A stretch of 64,000 bases of DNA from Streptomyces sp. ISL-43 (GTDB taxonomy: Bacteria; Actinomycetota; Actinomycetes; Streptomycetales; Streptomycetaceae), in NCBI RefSeq assembly GCF_018614195.1, contig NZ_JAGGOT010000002.1, forward strand, positions 366,230 to 430,229. The letters are read 5' to 3'. The position numbers were made by a program, and so were the translations under genes. The notes beneath the pieces are model-generated. The model was not told the DNA's origin. It did no database searches and saw only the letters and a program-made list of their open reading frames with translations. Shown here piece by piece: positions 18,588-28,693 of this stretch (positions are counted from its first letter, which is position 1; every line of letters starts with the position of its first letter).

Positions 18588-19394
18588 TCAACCGAAGAGG
18601 CGTTCCAGGACCACCGCGATGCCGTCCGATTCGTTCGAGAGGGTGACCTCGTCGGCTACGGCCACCAGTTCGCGGTGGGCGTCGGCCATCGCGACTCCGT
18701 ACGCCGACCACGCGAACATCGGGATGTCGTTCGGCATGTCGCCGAAGGCGATCGTCGACGACGCGGTGACGTCCAGGAGTTCCGCCGCCACCGCCAGGCC
18801 GCTCGCCTTGTCGATGCCCGGCGGCTGCAGTTCGACCGTGTGCTCCCCGGCCATGGTGACGTTGACCAGGTCCCCGACCACCGCCCGCGCCACCTCCGTC
18901 AGCTCGTCGTCGGACAGCCGGGGGTGCTGGAGCAGCACCTTGTTGATCGGGGCGGCCCAGAGGCCGGACCGCGAGGCCACCCGCACCGTCGGCAGGTGCG
19001 GGTGCCACATCCGGTAGCCCGGCCCTATCAGCATCTCCGCGTCGAGGCCCTCCTGATTGACCGCCGCGAAGACCTCGCCGACCTCCGCTTCGATCTTCCC
19101 GAGGGCGACCTCGGCCAGCTCCCGGTCCATGGCCACGGAGTGCAGCAGCAGCCCGGCCGCCGCGTCGTAGACCTGCGCTCCCTGCCCGCACACCGCGAGC
19201 CCCCTGTAGCCGAGGCCGTCCAGGACGTGGCGAACCTGCGGGACGGGGCGGCCTGTCACGATGATGTGCCGGGCGCCGGCCGCGCGGGCGGCACGGAGCG
19301 CCGAGCGGGAGCGGGCCGAGACGGTGTCTCCGGCGCGCAGCAGAGTCCCGTCCAGGTCGGTGGCCACGAGTGCATAGGGGAGGGCGGAAGTCAC
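18588..19394 (-). CDS. HAD-superfamily phosphatase (Cof/type IIB)
   Basis: 268 aa from the GTG at 19394; a TTG 30 bases upstream is possible but less likely. Motif I is DLDGT with Asp13 and Asp15. A type IIB cap occupies the middle (from about residue 80), motif III includes the Lys in DKASGLA and motif IV is GDMPNDIPMF. Such enzymes dephosphorylate sugar phosphates, nucleotides or flavin precursors, and the substrate is not given by the sequence. The gene is divergent from fahA (142 bases between starts) and convergent with the hydrolase. Confidence 0.88.
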   Translation of the reverse strand: MTSALPYALVATDLDGTLLRAGDTVSARSRSALRAARAAGARHIIVTGRPVPQVRHVLDGLGYRGLAVCGQGAQVYDAAAGLLLHSVAMDRELAEVALGKIEAEVGEVFAAVNQEGLDAEMLIGPGYRMWHPHLPTVRVASRSGLWAAPINKVLLQHPRLSDDELTEVARAVVGDLVNVTMAGEHTVELQPPGIDKASGLAVAAELLDVTASSTIAFGDMPNDIPMFAWSAYGVAMADAHRELVAVADEVTLSNESDGIAVVLERLFG

Positions 19395-19535
19395 GCGTTC
19401 AAGGATACGGACCCCCTCGGACAAGTCCTACAAATAGCGCCCGAATCCGGCCTCCCGCACGCCCCACCAGCCCCGTAACGTGTCAACCAGCCCCCGGGAC
19501 ACCCCCGGACCGCGTCGAAAGCGAGGCAGTACCCC

Positions 19536-20759
19536 ATGCCCCAGCAGAGCCCCCTCGATGTTCCCGAGGGCGACCCGTTCGGGCCGCACAACCTCCCCTA
19601 CGGCGTGTTCTCCACCGCCGGGGAGGACCGGCGCCGGATCGGCGTCCGCATCGGCGGGTACGTGCTCGACGCCGGGGCGGCCGCCGCCGCGCTCGGGTCC
19701 CCGTACACCGGACTGCTCGGACAGCCCACGCTCAACCCGCTGCTCGCCGCGGGCCGCACCGCCTGGCACGACGTGCGCCGCGCCCTGACCGCCTGGGTCA
19801 CCGACCCCGGCCACCGGCCCACCGTCGAGCCGCACCTGCTGCCGCTGGACGAGGTCGTGCTGCACCTCCCCTACGAGGTCGCCGACTACGTCGACTTCTA
19901 CGCGAGCGAGCACCACGCCACCAACGTCGGGAAGATCTTCCGCCCGGACGGTGACGCCCTGACCCCCAACTGGAAGCACCTGCCCATCGGTTACCACGGC
20001 CGGTCGGGAACGATCGTCGTGTCCGGGACTGATGTCGTACGGCCCTCTGGCCAGCGCAAGGCCCCCACCGACCCGGCGCCCGTCTTCGGGCCGTCCGTCA
20101 AGCTCGACATCGAGGCCGAGGTCGGCTTCGTCGTCGGCACGCCCTCCGAGATGGGCCGCCCGGTGGCCCTGGGCGACTTCGAGGACCACGTCTTCGGCCT
20201 GTTCCTGCTCAACGACTGGTCCGCGCGCGACATCCAGGCCTGGGAGTACGTACCGCTCGGCCCCTTCCTCGGCAAGTCCTTCGCCACCTCCGTCTCCGCC
20301 TGGGTGACGCCGCTGGAGGCCCTGGACGGTGCCCGGGTCGCCCCGCCCGCCCGCGACTTCCCCCTCCTGCCCTACCTCGACGACGACGCCGCCGACCGCC
20401 CCGGCGGCTTCGACCTGCGCATCACCGTCTCCATCAACGGGCAGGAGGTGGCCCGGCCGCCGTTCGCGTCGATGTACTGGACCGCCGCCCAGCAGCTCGC
20501 CCACATGACCGTCAACGGCGCCTCCCTGCGCACCGGCGACGTGTACGGCTCGGGCACCGTCAGCGGCCCGGACGTCGACGAGCGCGGCTCGCTGCTGGAG
20601 CTCACCTGGAACGGCCGCGACGCCATCGAACTCGCCGACGGCAAGCGCACCTTCCTGGAGGACGGCGACACCGTCACCCTCACCGCCTGGGCGCCGGGCT
20701 CCGACGGCACCCGCGTGGGCCTCGGCGAGGTCACCGGCCGCATCGTGGGCACCCGGTAG
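19536..20759 (+). CDS. fahA: Fumarylacetoacetase
   Basis: Last step of tyrosine/homogentisate catabolism: hydrolysis of 4-fumarylacetoacetate to fumarate and acetoacetate. 407 aa. The N-terminal SH3-like domain (FGPHNLPYGVF) is followed by the FAH barrel with metal ligand Asp120 and catalytic His127 in DFYASEHHATN. KLDIEAEVGF supplies the two Glu ligands and FLLNDWSARDIQAWEY the last Asp. TFLEDGDTVTL marks the C-terminal end. The ATG at 19536 has no neighbouring hmgA or maiA, so the other pathway genes must be elsewhere. A perfect 30-bp palindromic terminator follows. Confidence 0.95.
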   Translation: MPQQSPLDVPEGDPFGPHNLPYGVFSTAGEDRRRIGVRIGGYVLDAGAAAAALGSPYTGLLGQPTLNPLLAAGRTAWHDVRRALTAWVTDPGHRPTVEPHLLPLDEVVLHLPYEVADYVDFYASEHHATNVGKIFRPDGDALTPNWKHLPIGYHGRSGTIVVSGTDVVRPSGQRKAPTDPAPVFGPSVKLDIEAEVGFVVGTPSEMGRPVALGDFEDHVFGLFLLNDWSARDIQAWEYVPLGPFLGKSFATSVSAWVTPLEALDGARVAPPARDFPLLPYLDDDAADRPGGFDLRITVSINGQEVARPPFASMYWTAAQQLAHMTVNGASLRTGDVYGSGTVSGPDVDERGSLLELTWNGRDAIELADGKRTFLEDGDTVTLTAWAPGSDGTRVGLGEVTGRIVGTR

Positions 20760-20774
20760 TCCGCTCCTTGGTTG

Positions 20775-20804
20775 GCCGGCGGGGCCGTATACGGCCCCGC
20801 CGGC
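20775..20804 (+). terminator. Perfect 30-bp palindromic terminator after fahA
   Basis: GCCGGCGGGGCCGTA (20775-20789) is followed directly by its reverse complement (20790-20804), 16 bases after the fahA stop. The right arm runs into the dispersed GGCCCCGCCGGCGTTTGA repeat (20793-20810). Confidence 0.8.
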
Positions 20805-20986
20805 GTTTGAACCGCGGGGTACCGAACGGCCGCTTCGCGCTCCACGACCCGGACGTCCGCTGCCGGCCCGGAACCACCCGTCCGGCCTGAACGTCCGCGC
20901 CGGACCCCCGTTCGGAGGCATGCCGCGTGCAGCCCCGCCCCGGCGCCGGGATGGTGGACGAAAGCCCCCGAACGGCAGGAGCCCCG

Positions 20987-21586
20987 ATGTCCCTCCGCCC
21001 CCGCAAGGCCTTCCTGACCTGCACGGCTGCCATATCGCTCGGCCTGACCGCCCTCGCGCCCGCCCACGGCGTCGAGGGGCCCGCTCCCGACCCGACCGAC
21101 AAGCGGGCCATGCGGGACATGGCGACGGCGATCCGGGTGACGGCCAAGTACGCGGACGAGCAGGCGGCCCTGCAGGACGGGTACGTGCCGCACGGCCAGG
21201 CGTGCATGAACAACCCGTTCGGGGTGGGCTCCATGGGCTACCACTACGTCAAGGAGGCCTACTGGGGTTCGACGGACCCCAGCAAGCCCGCCGCGCTCCT
21301 CTACAGCACCGAGAAGGACGAGCAGGGCCGCCGCAAGCTGCAGGCCGTGGAGTGGATGTCCACCGACCGCGACCAGGACCTGAAGACCACCGACGACCGG
21401 CCGAGCATGTTCGGGCTGCCGTTCGACGGGCCGATGCCGGGCCACTGGGCGGGCATGCCCAAGCACTACGACCTCCACCTGTGGGCGTACGAGAACAACC
21501 CGGCGGGCCGCTTCCACAACTGGAACCCCGCCCTGACCTGCCCCAAGGCCTCCGACACCCCCGCCCAGTCGTCCCATCCGCACTGA
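20987..21586 (+). CDS. Exported His-rich protein of unknown function
   Basis: 199 aa from the ATG at 20987, which has AGGAG six bases upstream; an in-frame GTG at 20927 lacks one. A signal peptide ends near residue 28 (LTALAPAHG). The mature protein has a run of conserved-looking motifs: QDGYVPHGQACMNN, MGYHYV, PSMFGLPFDGPMPGHW, GMPKHYDLHLW and FHNWNPALTC. Histidines and two cysteines sit in these motifs, so a metal-binding or heme-binding extracellular role is possible, but I do not recognise a characterised family. It stands alone between fahA and the Uma2-like gene. Confidence 0.7.
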   Translation: MSLRPRKAFLTCTAAISLGLTALAPAHGVEGPAPDPTDKRAMRDMATAIRVTAKYADEQAALQDGYVPHGQACMNNPFGVGSMGYHYVKEAYWGSTDPSKPAALLYSTEKDEQGRRKLQAVEWMSTDRDQDLKTTDDRPSMFGLPFDGPMPGHWAGMPKHYDLHLWAYENNPAGRFHNWNPALTCPKASDTPAQSSHPH

Positions 21587-21695
21587 TCCCCCGGTCAGCG
21601 CGACGCTCCCGTTCACACGTGCGGGCGGTCCCGGGACGATCCCCGGCGATACGCTGGACACACTCGCGAGACTGCACCACATGGGAGCACTACCG

Positions 21696-22304
21696 ATGAG
21701 CGTCGAACCCGAGGCTTTCGAGCCGGCGTACCACTGGCCGATCCCCCCCGTGGGTGGCTGGACCGCCGACGACCTGGACCGGCTTCCCAATCTGCCTCCG
21801 CATACGGAGCTGATCGACGGGAGCCTGGTGTTCGTGAGTCCGCAGACTCTGTTCCATTCACGAGCAGTGAGCTTCTTCGAATGGCAACTCCAGTCCCTGG
21901 TGCCGCCGGGGCTGGAGGTCATCCGTGAGTTCACCATCGACATCGACCGCTACAACCGGCCCGAGCCCGATGTGATCGTCGTCGGCGAAGAGGTGGTCGA
22001 CGACCCGGAGCAGACCCGCTTTCCGGCTACGGCCGTGCGGCTGGCCATCGAGGTCATGTCACCCGAGTCCATCGCCCGCGACCGGGACACCAAGCCGATC
22101 AAGTACGCCCGGGTCAAGATCCCCCATTTCTGGCGGGTCGAGAACAAGGACGGCCGCGCCGTGGTTTACGTCTACGAGCTCGACCCCACCACCGGGGCCT
22201 ACGTCGCCGCCGGAATCTTCCACGACCGCCTCAAGGTCTCAGTCCCGTTCCCCATCGACCTCGATCTCACCGAGATCACCGCGAAGCGACGCAGGGCCGA
22301 GTAG
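21696..22304 (+). CDS. Uma2-family (DUF820) putative endonuclease
   Basis: 202 aa from the ATG at 21696 with GGGAG eight bases upstream; the ATG at 21681 is the alternative. The PD-(D/E)xK-like core is visible: RPEPDVIVVG (Asp), AIEVMSPES (Glu) and then RDTKPIKYARVKIPHFWRV (Lys). Uma2 proteins are widespread in multicellular actinobacteria and cyanobacteria and their function is unproven; a restriction-like nuclease or a decayed transposon partner has been proposed. There is no partner gene beside it. It converges on nuoN across a shared terminator. Confidence 0.85.
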   Translation: MSVEPEAFEPAYHWPIPPVGGWTADDLDRLPNLPPHTELIDGSLVFVSPQTLFHSRAVSFFEWQLQSLVPPGLEVIREFTIDIDRYNRPEPDVIVVGEEVVDDPEQTRFPATAVRLAIEVMSPESIARDRDTKPIKYARVKIPHFWRVENKDGRAVVYVYELDPTTGAYVAAGIFHDRLKVSVPFPIDLDLTEITAKRRRAE

Positions 22305-22315
22305 CCCCGCGCAGA

Positions 22316-22358
22316 CGTCAGGGCCCGGCCCCCCTCGAAGGGGAGCCGGACCCTGACG
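22316..22358. terminator. Bidirectional terminator between Uma2 gene and nuoN
   Basis: CGTCAGGGCCCGGC (22316-22329) pairs with GCCGGACCCTGACG (22345-22358), with one C-A mismatch, and an inner CCCCTCGAAGGGG forms the tip. It ends the nuo operon on the minus strand and the Uma2 gene on the plus strand. Confidence 0.8.
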
Positions 22359-22376
22359 CGTACCTGATCCAGCCGG

Positions 22377-24035
22377 TCAGCGTACGAACGTGCTCGCCTG
22401 GCCCGCGAGGTCCAGGAAGTACTGCGGGGCCACACCCAGGACCAGGGTGACCGCGACGCCCACCGCGATCGTCGTCATCGTCAGCGGGGAGGGGACGGCC
22501 ACGGTCGGACCGTCCGCCTTCGGCTCGCTGAAGAACATCAGGACGATCACCCGGATGTAGAAGAACGCGGCGATCGCGGACGAGATGACACCGACCACGA
22601 CCAGCGCTCCCGCGCCGCCCTCCGCCGCCGCCTTGAACACGGCGAACTTGCCGGCGAAGCCCGACGTCAGCGGGATGCCCGCGAAGGCGAGCAGGAAGAC
22701 CGCGAAGACCGCCGCCGTCAGCGGCGAACGACGGCCCAGCCCCGCCCACTTGGACAGGTGCGTCGCCTCGCCGCCCGCGTCGCGCACCAGGGTGACCACC
22801 GCGAAGGCTCCGATGGTCACGAAGGAGTACGCGCCCAGGTAGAAGAGGACGGACTTGACGCCCTCCGCCGAGGTGGCGATCACACCGGCCAGGATGAAGC
22901 CGGCGTGCGCGATCGAGGAGTAGGCGAGGAGCCGCTTGACGTCGGTCTGGGTCACGGCGATCACCGCGCCCGCGAGCATCGTGACGATCGCGACGGCCCA
23001 CATCACCGGCCGCCAGTCCCATCGCAGGCCCGGCAGGACCACGTAGAGGAGGCGGAGCAGGGCGCCGAAGGCCGCGACCTTGGTGGCCGCCGCCATGAAG
23101 CCGGTGACGGGGGTCGGGGCGCCCTGGTAGACGTCCGGGGTCCACATGTGGAAGGGGACCGCGCCGACCTTGAAGAGCAGCCCCATCAGGATGAGCGCGC
23201 CGCCGATCAGCAGCAGCGCGTCGTTGCCCATGGTGTCGGCGAGCGCCGGATCGACGTTCGCCACGGTGCCGTCGACGACCTCGGCGATGACCGCGTACGA
23301 GACCGAGCCCGCGTACCCGTACAGGAGCGCGACGCCGAAGAGGAGGAAGGCGGAGGAGAAGGCGCCGAGCAGGAAGTACTTGACGGCCGCCTCCTGCGAC
23401 ATCAGCCGCTGGCGGCGGGCGACGGCGCAGAGCAGGTACAGCGGGAGGGAGAAGACCTCCAGGGCCACGAACAGCGTCAGCAGGTCGTTGGCCGCGGGGA
23501 AGATCAGCATCCCGGAGATCGCGAACAGGGCGAGCGGGAAGACCTCGGTGGTGGTGAAGCCCGCCTTGACGGCCTCCTTCTCGCTCTCGCTGCCCGGTAC
23601 GGACGCCGCCTGGGCGGCGAAGGAGTCCACCCGGTTCCCGTGGGCGGCCGGGTCCAGGCGCCGCTCGGCGAAGGTGAAGATCGCGACGATCGAGGCCAGC
23701 AGGATGGTGCCCTGCAGGAAGAGCGCCGGGCCGTCGACGGCCACGGCCCCCATGGCCGCGATGTGCGCCTTGGTGCTGCCGTACCCGCCGGCGGCGAGCC
23801 CGACGACCGCCGCGAAGGCCGAGGCCAGCGCGGCGACCGCCAGGAACACCTGGACGTAGTAACGGGCCTTGCGCGGTACGAAGGCCTCGACGAGGACTCC
23901 GATGACCGCCGCTCCCAGCACGATGAGCGTGGGCGAGAGCTGGGCGTACTCGATCTGCGGCGCCGGGATCTTGTCGATCGGCGCCGCGGCCGCCAGTGTC
24001 GGCAGCAGGTTCTGGGCAGCAGTCACGGTGCTCAC
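22377..24035 (-). CDS. nuoN: NADH-quinone oxidoreductase subunit N
   Basis: Last gene of the 14-gene complex I operon; antiporter-like membrane subunit that takes part in proton translocation. 552 aa, about 14 helices. The broken-helix region is visible in GAVPFHMWTPDVYQGAPTPV, with lysines in the following helices (KVAAFG, TDVKRLLAYSSIAHAGF). The GTG at 24035 overlaps the nuoM stop (GTGA). The N-terminal 40 residues are longer than in E. coli NuoN. A bidirectional terminator follows at 22316. Confidence 0.96.
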   Translation of the reverse strand: MSTVTAAQNLLPTLAAAAPIDKIPAPQIEYAQLSPTLIVLGAAVIGVLVEAFVPRKARYYVQVFLAVAALASAFAAVVGLAAGGYGSTKAHIAAMGAVAVDGPALFLQGTILLASIVAIFTFAERRLDPAAHGNRVDSFAAQAASVPGSESEKEAVKAGFTTTEVFPLALFAISGMLIFPAANDLLTLFVALEVFSLPLYLLCAVARRQRLMSQEAAVKYFLLGAFSSAFLLFGVALLYGYAGSVSYAVIAEVVDGTVANVDPALADTMGNDALLLIGGALILMGLLFKVGAVPFHMWTPDVYQGAPTPVTGFMAAATKVAAFGALLRLLYVVLPGLRWDWRPVMWAVAIVTMLAGAVIAVTQTDVKRLLAYSSIAHAGFILAGVIATSAEGVKSVLFYLGAYSFVTIGAFAVVTLVRDAGGEATHLSKWAGLGRRSPLTAAVFAVFLLAFAGIPLTSGFAGKFAVFKAAAEGGAGALVVVGVISSAIAAFFYIRVIVLMFFSEPKADGPTVAVPSPLTMTTIAVGVAVTLVLGVAPQYFLDLAGQASTFVR

Positions 24036-25633
24036 TTCGCCGCCTCCCCGTTCTTGGCGTGCTTGGCCTCGACAGCCACCTCGGGCTTCGGGTCCGTCTG
24101 CTTCACGTCCGACATGGTGTGCTCCACCGCCGGGTTGACGATCTCGGTCAGCGGCTTCGGGTAGACGCCCAGCCCGATCAGCAGCGCGATCAGCGGGGCG
24201 ACGACCAGTACCTCCCGCAGGCGCAGGTCCGGCATGGTGCGGACCTCCTCCTTCAGCGGGCCGGTCATGGTGCGCTGGTAGAGGACCAGCGTGTAGAGGG
24301 CTGCCAGCACGATGCCGAGGGTGGCGATGATGCCGGCGACCGGGTACCGGGCGAACGTGCCGACCAGGACCAGGAATTCACTGACGAACGGGGCGAGGCC
24401 CGGCAGCGACAGCGTGGCGAGGCCGCCGATCAGGAAGGTGCCGGCCAGGACCGGGGCCACCTTCTGCACGCCGCCGAAGTCGGCGATGAGCCGCGAGCCG
24501 CGCCGCGAGATCAGGAAGCCGGCGACCAGCATGAGCGCCGCGGTGGAGAGCCCGTGGTTGACCATGTACAGCGTCGCGCCCGACTGGCCCTGGGAGGTCA
24601 TCGCGAAGATGCCGAGGACGATGAAGCCGAAGTGCGAGATCGAGGCGTAGGCGACCAGCCGCTTGATGTCCCGCTGGCCGACCGCGACCAGCGCGCCGTA
24701 GACGATGCTGATCAGGGCCAGGACGATGATCACCGGCGTGGCCCACTTGCTGGCCTCGGGGAAGAGGCCGAGGCAGAAGCGGAGCATCGCGAAGGTGCCG
24801 ACCTTGTCGACGACCGCGGTGATCAGGACGGCGACCGGCGAGGTGGCCTCGCCCATCGCGTTCGGCAGCCAGGTGTGCAGCGGCCACAGCGGGGCCTTCA
24901 CCGCGAAGGCGAAGAAGAAGCCGAGGAAGAGCATCCGCTCGGTGTTGGTCGCCATGTCGAGGGTGCCCGCGGCGCGGGCGGCGGCGATCTCCTGGAGCGA
25001 GAAGTTCCCGGCGACCACGTACAGCCCGATGACGGCGGCCAGCATGATCAGGCCGCCGACGAGGTTGTAGAGGAGGAACTTGACCGCCGCGTACGAGCGC
25101 TGCGCGGCCGCGTTCTCATCGGACCCGGAGTGGGCCCGGTCCCCGAAGCCGCCGATGAGGAAGTACATCGGGATGAGCATGGCTTCGAAGAAGATGTAGA
25201 AGAGGAAGACGTCGGTGGCCTCGAAGGAGATCACCACCATCGCCTCGACCAGCAGGATCAGGGCGAAGAAGCCCTGGGTCGGCCGCCAGCGGGACGAATG
25301 CGTCTCCAGGGGGTCGGCGTCGTGCCAGCCGGCCCCGATGACGAAGGGGATCAGCAGCGCGGTGAGCGCGATGAGCGCCACCCCGATGCCGTCGACGCCC
25401 AGTTCGTAGCGGACCCCGAAGTCGGGGATCCAGGAGTGGGACTCGGTGAGCTGGTAGCGGTCGCCACCGGGCTCGAAGCGGACGGCGACGAGCACGGCCA
25501 GGGCCAGGGTCGCCAGCGAGAAGAACAGGGCGAGCCATTTGGCCGCGGTCCGGCGGGCGGCCGGGACGGCCGCCGTCAGGATCGCGCCGACCGCGGGGAC
25601 CGCGGCCGTCACCGTCAGAAGCGGGAAACTCAT
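24032..25633 (-). CDS. nuoM: NADH-quinone oxidoreductase subunit M
   Basis: Antiporter-like proton-pumping subunit, 533 aa, 14 helices. The signature KAPLWPLHTWLPNAMGEAT is followed by DKVGTFAMLRFCL and the QRDIKRLVAYASISHFGF helix. Glu in the LLVEAMVVISFE helix corresponds to the essential charged residue of helix 5. The hydrophilic C-terminus ends with a Lys/Glu-rich tail. It starts one base after the nuoL stop (TGA-G-ATG) and overlaps nuoN by four bases, so translation is coupled. Confidence 0.96.
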   Translation of the reverse strand: MSFPLLTVTAAVPAVGAILTAAVPAARRTAAKWLALFFSLATLALAVLVAVRFEPGGDRYQLTESHSWIPDFGVRYELGVDGIGVALIALTALLIPFVIGAGWHDADPLETHSSRWRPTQGFFALILLVEAMVVISFEATDVFLFYIFFEAMLIPMYFLIGGFGDRAHSGSDENAAAQRSYAAVKFLLYNLVGGLIMLAAVIGLYVVAGNFSLQEIAAARAAGTLDMATNTERMLFLGFFFAFAVKAPLWPLHTWLPNAMGEATSPVAVLITAVVDKVGTFAMLRFCLGLFPEASKWATPVIIVLALISIVYGALVAVGQRDIKRLVAYASISHFGFIVLGIFAMTSQGQSGATLYMVNHGLSTAALMLVAGFLISRRGSRLIADFGGVQKVAPVLAGTFLIGGLATLSLPGLAPFVSEFLVLVGTFARYPVAGIIATLGIVLAALYTLVLYQRTMTGPLKEEVRTMPDLRLREVLVVAPLIALLIGLGVYPKPLTEIVNPAVEHTMSDVKQTDPKPEVAVEAKHAKNGEAAK

Positions 25634-25634
25634 C

Positions 25635-27575
25635 TCACACCGCCCTCATCAGCAGGGTCGCGGCGATCAGGATCGCCGTGCCCCCGAACATCGAGACCGC
25701 GTAGCTGCGGGCGTAGCCGTTCTGCAGCTTGCGCAGCCGGCCCGAGAGCCCGCCGACTCCGGCGGCCGTCCCGTTGACCACTCCGTCGACCAGGCTGTGG
25801 TCGACGTAGACGAGGGAGCGGGTCAGGTGCTCCCCGCCGCGCACGAGGACGACGTGGTTGAAGTCGTCCTGGTACAGGTCCCGTCGGGCCGCCCGGGTGA
25901 GGAGCGAGCCGCGCGGGGCGGTGACCGGGACGGGCCTGCGGCCGTACATCGCCCAGGCGAGGGCGACGCCGACGACCAGGACCACCATGGTGGCCAGGGT
26001 CACCGTCAGGGCGCTGACCGGCGGGTGGCCGTGCTCGTGCCCGGTGACGGGCTCCAGCCACTTCAGGAACCGGTCGCCGACTCCGAAGAACCCGCCGGCG
26101 AAGACCGACCCGAACGCCAGGATGATCATCGGGATGGTCATCGACTTCGGGGACTCGTGCGGGTGCGGCATGTCTCCCGGGTGTGCCTCGACGCCGGGCT
26201 CCACGCCGGGTGTCGTCTCCGGGTCCGGGGCGGGCTGCCAGCGCTTCTCGCCGAAGAAGGTGAGGAGCATGACGCGGGTCATGTAGAACGCCGTGATCGC
26301 CGCGCCCAGCAGGGCCACCCCGCCGAGGATCCATCCCTCGGTGCCGCCCTTCGCGAAGGCCGCCTCGATGATCTTGTCCTTGGAGAAGAAGCCCGACAGG
26401 CCCGGGAAGCCGATGATGGCCAGGTACCCGAGTCCGAAGGTGGCGAAGGTGACCGGCATGTACTTCCGCAGGCCGCCGTACTTGCGCATGTCGACCTCGT
26501 CGTTCATCCCGTGCATCACGGAACCGGCGCCGAGGAAGAGGCCCGCCTTGAAGAAGCCGTGCGTCACCAGGTGCATGATCGCGAAGACGTAGCCGATCGG
26601 GCCGAGGCCCGCGGCCAGGATCATGTAGCCGATCTGCGACATCGTCGAGCCGGCCAGGGCCTTCTTGATGTCGTCCTTCGCGCAACCGACGATCGCACCG
26701 AAGAGGAGCGTGACCGCGCCGACCACGACGACCGCGGTCTGCGCGTCCGGCGCCCCGTCGAAGATGGCACCCGAGCGGACGATCAGGTACACGCCGGCGG
26801 TCACCATCGTCGCCGCGTGGATGAGGGCCGAGACCGGGGTCGGGCCCTCCATCGCGTCGCCGAGCCAGGACTGCAGCGGCACCTGGGCCGACTTGCCGCA
26901 GGCGGCGAGCAGCAGCATCAGGGCGATCGCCGTCAGCTTGCCCTCGCCCGCCCCGGACACCGAGCCGAGCACGGGCCCGAAGGCGAAGGTTCCGAAGGTG
27001 GTGAACATCAGCATGATGGCGACCGAAAGGCCCATGTCGCCGACCCGGTTGACCAGGAAGGCCTTCTTCGCGGCGGTGGCCGCGCTGGGCTTGTGCTGCC
27101 AGAAGCCGATGAGGAGGTACGAGGCGAGGCCCACGCCCTCCCAACCGACGTACAGCAGGAGGTAGTTGTCGGCGACGACCAGGAGCAGCATCGCCGCGAG
27201 GAAGAGGTTGAGGTATCCGAAGAAGCGGCGGCGGCGCTCGTCGTGCTCCATGTACCCGATCGAGTACACGTGGATGAGCGTGCCCACCCCGGTGATCAGC
27301 AGGACGAAGGTCATCGACAGCTGGTCGAGCTGGAAGCCGAGGTCGGCCTGGAAGCCCTCGACCGGGATCCAGCTGAACAGCCGCTGGTGGATGGCCCGGT
27401 CATCGGCCCCGCGCCCGAGCATGTCGGTGAAGAGGGCCACGCCGATCCCGAAGGAGACGGCGGCGAGCAGGGTGCCGAGCCAGTGGCCGGCCTTGTCGAG
27501 GCGGTGGCCGCCGCAGAGCAGCACCGCCGCTCCGAGCAGGGGCGCTGCTACCAGCAGCGCGATCATGTTCTCCAC
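25635..27575 (-). CDS. nuoL: NADH-quinone oxidoreductase subunit L
   Basis: Largest antiporter-like subunit, 646 aa, with 14 core helices and the long lateral amphipathic helix at the C-terminus followed by a final membrane helix. Typical motifs are [38 protein letters not shown] and [20 protein letters not shown] His/Pro-rich loop near residues 455-480 ([16 protein letters not shown]) is an actinobacterial elaboration. It lies nine bases after nuoK. The start is GTG at 27575; a Met four codons in is an alternative. Confidence 0.96.
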   Translation of the reverse strand: MENMIALLVAAPLLGAAVLLCGGHRLDKAGHWLGTLLAAVSFGIGVALFTDMLGRGADDRAIHQRLFSWIPVEGFQADLGFQLDQLSMTFVLLITGVGTLIHVYSIGYMEHDERRRRFFGYLNLFLAAMLLLVVADNYLLLYVGWEGVGLASYLLIGFWQHKPSAATAAKKAFLVNRVGDMGLSVAIMLMFTTFGTFAFGPVLGSVSGAGEGKLTAIALMLLLAACGKSAQVPLQSWLGDAMEGPTPVSALIHAATMVTAGVYLIVRSGAIFDGAPDAQTAVVVVGAVTLLFGAIVGCAKDDIKKALAGSTMSQIGYMILAAGLGPIGYVFAIMHLVTHGFFKAGLFLGAGSVMHGMNDEVDMRKYGGLRKYMPVTFATFGLGYLAIIGFPGLSGFFSKDKIIEAAFAKGGTEGWILGGVALLGAAITAFYMTRVMLLTFFGEKRWQPAPDPETTPGVEPGVEAHPGDMPHPHESPKSMTIPMIILAFGSVFAGGFFGVGDRFLKWLEPVTGHEHGHPPVSALTVTLATMVVLVVGVALAWAMYGRRPVPVTAPRGSLLTRAARRDLYQDDFNHVVLVRGGEHLTRSLVYVDHSLVDGVVNGTAAGVGGLSGRLRKLQNGYARSYAVSMFGGTAILIAATLLMRAV

Positions 27576-27584
27576 AGCGACCCC

Positions 27585-27884
27585 TTACAGCTTCATCAGG
27601 CTGGCGTCGTCGACCGAGGCCGAGTGGCGGGTACGGAACAGCGACACGATGATCGCGAGGCCCACCACGACCTCCGCGGCGGCGACGACCATCGTGAAGA
27701 ACGCGATGATCTGGCCGTCGAGGTTGCCGTGCATCCGGGAGAAGGTCACGAAGGCGAGGTTGCAGGCGTTGAGCATGAGCTCGACGCACATGAACAGCAC
27801 GATCGCGTTCTTCCGGATGAGGACTCCGGCCGCCCCGATGGTGAACAGCAGCGCGGACAAGTACAGGTAGTTGACCGGGTTCAC
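27585..27884 (-). CDS. nuoK: NADH-quinone oxidoreductase subunit K
   Basis: Small three-helix membrane subunit, 99 aa, the usual length. The intramembrane carboxylates of the family are present: Glu in [14 protein letters not shown] and Glu in [13 protein letters not shown]. It starts with GTG at 27884, overlapping the nuoJ stop by four bases. It couples the quinone site to the antiporter subunits. Confidence 0.96.
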   Translation of the reverse strand: MNPVNYLYLSALLFTIGAAGVLIRKNAIVLFMCVELMLNACNLAFVTFSRMHGNLDGQIIAFFTMVVAAAEVVVGLAIIVSLFRTRHSASVDDASLMKL

Positions 27885-28693
27885 TTGGAGGCCTCCTCAC
27901 GGCCGAGCCGCTCGGACGACCGCTGCTCCAGCGCCTTCAAGTCGTCCAGCGCCTCGCTGGAGACGTCCCTGATCTGGCCGCGGGCGCGCAGCGTCTGGTT
28001 GACGGTGAGCTCGGAGGGGGTGCCGTCCGGCAGCAGGCCCGCGACGTCCACGGCGTTGTGCCGGGCGTAGACGCCGGGTGCGGGCAGCGGCGGGAGCTGC
28101 ACTCCCTCGCGTACGCGGCGCTCGGCGAGCTCGCGCTGGGTGGCGGCGCGCTCGGTGCGCTCGCGGTGGGTGAGCACCATCGCGCCGACGGCCGCCGTGA
28201 TCAGCAGGGCGCCGGTGAGCTCGAAGGCGAACACGTACTTGGTGAAGATGAGCGTGGCCAGGCCTTCGACGTGCCCGCCGGAGTTGATCCGGCCGAGTCC
28301 GTTGAAGTGGGTGAGCCGGGCGTTGCCGATTCCGGCGATCAGCAGGACGCCGAAGCCGAGTCCGCACAGGGCGGCCAGCCAGCGCTGCCCCTTGATGGCC
28401 TCGGTCAGGGAGTCCGCGGCGGTGACGCCGACGAGCATGACGACGAAGAGGAAGAGCATCATGATCGCGCCGGTGTAGACGACGACCTGGACGATGCCGA
28501 GGAAGTACGCCCCGTTGGCGAGGTAGAAGACCGCCAGGATGATCATCGTGCCGGCCAGGCTCAGCGCGCTGTGCACGGCCTTCTTCATCAGGATCGTGGC
28601 CAGCGCGCCGATGACGGCGACCGTGGCGAGGACCCAGAACTGCACTGCCTCACCGGTGGAGGTGACCGAGGTGGCCGCGGCGATGGCGCTCAC
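27881..28693 (-). CDS. nuoJ: NADH-quinone oxidoreductase subunit J, with long C-terminal extension
   Basis: Membrane subunit J, 270 aa. The first 170 residues hold five helices, including the pi-bulge helix region [19 protein letters not shown]. The remaining 100 or so residues are a hydrophilic, Arg/Glu-rich tail ([19 protein letters not shown] onwards) absent from E. coli NuoJ (184 aa) and expected to lie in the cytoplasm. GTG at 28693 overlaps the nuoI stop. The tail function is unknown. Confidence 0.95.
   Translation of the reverse strand: MSAIAAATSVTSTGEAVQFWVLATVAVIGALATILMKKAVHSALSLAGTMIILAVFYLANGAYFLGIVQVVVYTGAIMMLFLFVVMLVGVTAADSLTEAIKGQRWLAALCGLGFGVLLIAGIGNARLTHFNGLGRINSGGHVEGLATLIFTKYVFAFELTGALLITAAVGAMVLTHRERTERAATQRELAERRVREGVQLPPLPAPGVYARHNAVDVAGLLPDGTPSELTVNQTLRARGQIRDVSSEALDDLKALEQRSSERLGREEASK

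Noticed and set aside
14794..19191. Very long open frame on the minus strand opposite the peptide transporter and hydrolase
   Set aside because: It is the antisense shadow of GC-rich coding sequence, its composition is dominated by Arg/Gly/Pro, and two well-supported plus-strand genes fill the region.
22758..25777. Long plus-strand open frames opposite nuoL, nuoM and nuoN
   Set aside because: Shadows of the minus-strand membrane genes, highly acidic and Arg/Asp-rich as expected from the antisense of hydrophobic codons.
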